Shown here: positions 62,905 through 64,000 of the stretch, in pieces | Layout: each line of letters opens with the position of its first letter | Position numbering within the stretch: position 1 is the first letter of the stretch | Source: Paragordius varius | Taxonomy: Eukaryota > Nematomorpha | DNA: 64,000 nt | Reading direction: 5' to 3' | Assembly: GCA_964247055.1 (NCBI GenBank) | Contig: OZ176060.1 | Location: 1,798,001-1,862,000, forward strand | Notes under the pieces: generated by a model | Database searches by the model: none | The model's input: only the letters and a program-made list of their open reading frames with translations | Told to the model about the DNA's origin: nothing | Made by a program: the position numbers and the translations under genes

Positions 62905-63700
62905 CAAGTCATTTGAGGATGAGTATGCATTATTGTTTTGAGTTCCGATCCACCGCCTTTTGCTGCTTTTACGGGTTCCCTCTATCAAGCCAAATACTAT
63001 TCTTTTGGAGCGATATATTTCAATGAGATCAATACTTTATTGCCTGTAGATTATTAGATCGCAGAGCAGGAATTGGTTTGTTAAAGTTGCGAAAAAATAT
63101 ATGAGAAGCGTGGGATTTTGCCTAATTACAAGAACCACATTTAAAATGAGTCGGTCTTTATCGGATTCAAATATTAATTCTAGATAACATCAAAGGGTTA
63201 TCGTTGCCGATGCGAGCTGTCGTCAAAAAAACAGCATAAATATTATATAATTTTAGTCCGATAAAATTTGTTCGCTTATGTGTTTATTTAATCCTCTCAG
63301 CAAGCATTTATTTTAACAGAACGGTTTAGTAGGCGTGTCGGAGATTCGTAGCAATTAGACATCAGATATTCACTTCTATGTTTTCAAACACAGGTACGAA
63401 ATTTTTCAGTATACAGGTTGAGAAAAAGTGCATAAAAAAACATCCTTGTTTCACACCTTTGTTAGAAATGAGACGGCCTATTATGTTTTGATAGAAGCTG
63501 TTTGTTAGCATACGACGATTGTAGCCAATGTATTATGTGTGTGAAAACTGATTTCTCTCGAAATAATCTTATCTTTGGATAATAGTAAACATTCATTAAA
63601 GGATACGTAGTATTTTGTAAAGCCAGATTGTACGTCGGGCATTTATTATCTAGCTATTTTGGGTATTTCATTTTAAAGAGATATTTGGGCAGTTTTTTTA
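62905..63700 (-). mobile_element. Dead RTE-type LINE, RT to C-terminus
   Basis: Minus-strand blocks in order: IGRLISNKGVKQGC (about 63,470-63,430; canonical GVRQGC), FLNLYTEKF, a decayed YADD block NLRHAY-stop-TVLL (about 63,345-63,315), and the C-terminal GLIEGTRKSSKRRWIG (about 62,990-62,940). Several stops and frame changes. Sits immediately 3' of the micro-exon gene in opposite orientation. Confidence 0.7.
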
Positions 63701-64000
63701 AATAGCAATCATACGAACAGGATAAAATCATTTTTTGAAAGGATGAATCAACGATTTAGATCAATCGTTTGGTCAATTCGACTCAAACTTTGCAAAAGTT
63801 TAGGTACATCTAGCTATGAATGGAAAAAGGTTATTGGAAATCCATGGTATCCTTAGACATCGAAAAAAAAGAAGTGATATAAGGTAGGTAAAAATCATTC
63901 GCTAAAATTTGATTTCAGAAATGAGCCAATATTAAATGATAATATGACATTTAAATATATAAGACACCTCAATTCTCCAATAATAATAGTTTAGTGGTTA

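Noticed and set aside
1-64000. Retroviral, LTR or Polinton-type remains
   Set aside because: No gag, integrase, capsid or LTR pair was recognised; all reverse-transcriptase traces are RTE-LINE type.

Overview
The window looks like nuclear DNA from a very AT-rich animal genome (A+T clearly above 70% by eye). Signs of this are spliced genes with GT-AG introns, TATA boxes and AATAAA signals, decayed RTE-type LINEs, hAT and Tc1/mariner-like DNA transposons, and a C2H2 zinc-finger gene with invertebrate-style 'SVHE' linkers. Nothing fixes the species. Secreted, duplicated, multi-exon genes beside a gene built of symmetric micro-exons recall parasite or gall-former secretome loci (schistosome micro-exon genes, aphid gall effectors), but that comparison is by architecture only, and no sequence homology to those families was seen.

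Layout. (1) 1-1,647, 19,845-21,546 and 25,153-26,874 hold three same-strand copies of one six-exon gene for a secreted protein of about 269 residues with fibronectin-III-like features. Copy 1 lacks exon 1 because the window starts inside it. Copies 2 and 3 share more than 1 kb of upstream DNA including a TATA box. Copy 3 carries a foldback transposon that copy 2 lacks, so copy 2 preserves the empty site. (2) 1,740-19,800 is a transposon graveyard: two SINE-like tRNA-derived copies, a GC-richer tandem-unit repeat, a 1.1-kb long-inverted-repeat element and a dead hAT transposase. (3) 28,660-30,253 carries exons of a fourth, divergent secreted-type gene, probably damaged or incompletely recognised. 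(4) 30,420-31,431 holds two LINE pieces joined head to tail. (5) 34,557-35,751 (minus) encodes a C2H2 zinc-finger protein with a PLDLS motif, whose last finger is thrown out of frame by a 16-nt deletion. (6) 35,760-54,000 is again mostly repeats: a second copy of the tandem-unit repeat, an hAT element with about 0.2-kb inverted ends, and a decayed RTE reverse transcriptase. (7) 54,669-62,623 is the most unusual locus: a chain of about 20 short exons, nearly all flanked by phase-1 introns, many exactly 12 or 21 nt long, ending in a short stop-bearing exon and an AATAAA signal. (8) 62,905-63,700 is another dead RTE element on the minus strand.

Three home-grown repeat families recur and nest in one another. 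One is a Tc1/mariner-like MITE of about 230-290 bp. One is a foldback family whose arms are arrays of a 21-bp near-palindromic unit. The third is a dispersed repeat of about 0.45-0.55 kb. Their nesting gives relative ages: the MITEs are oldest, with foldback elements and the third repeat inserted into them.

How the genes relate: the FN3-like trio, the divergent relative at 28.7-30.3 kb and the micro-exon gene all favour phase-1 symmetric exons. The trio, and possibly the others, look like secreted products, so the window may be a secretome cluster that grows by local duplication, gene conversion and exon duplication. That is inference. Exon maps were made by eye from splice consensus and frame, and need transcript data.
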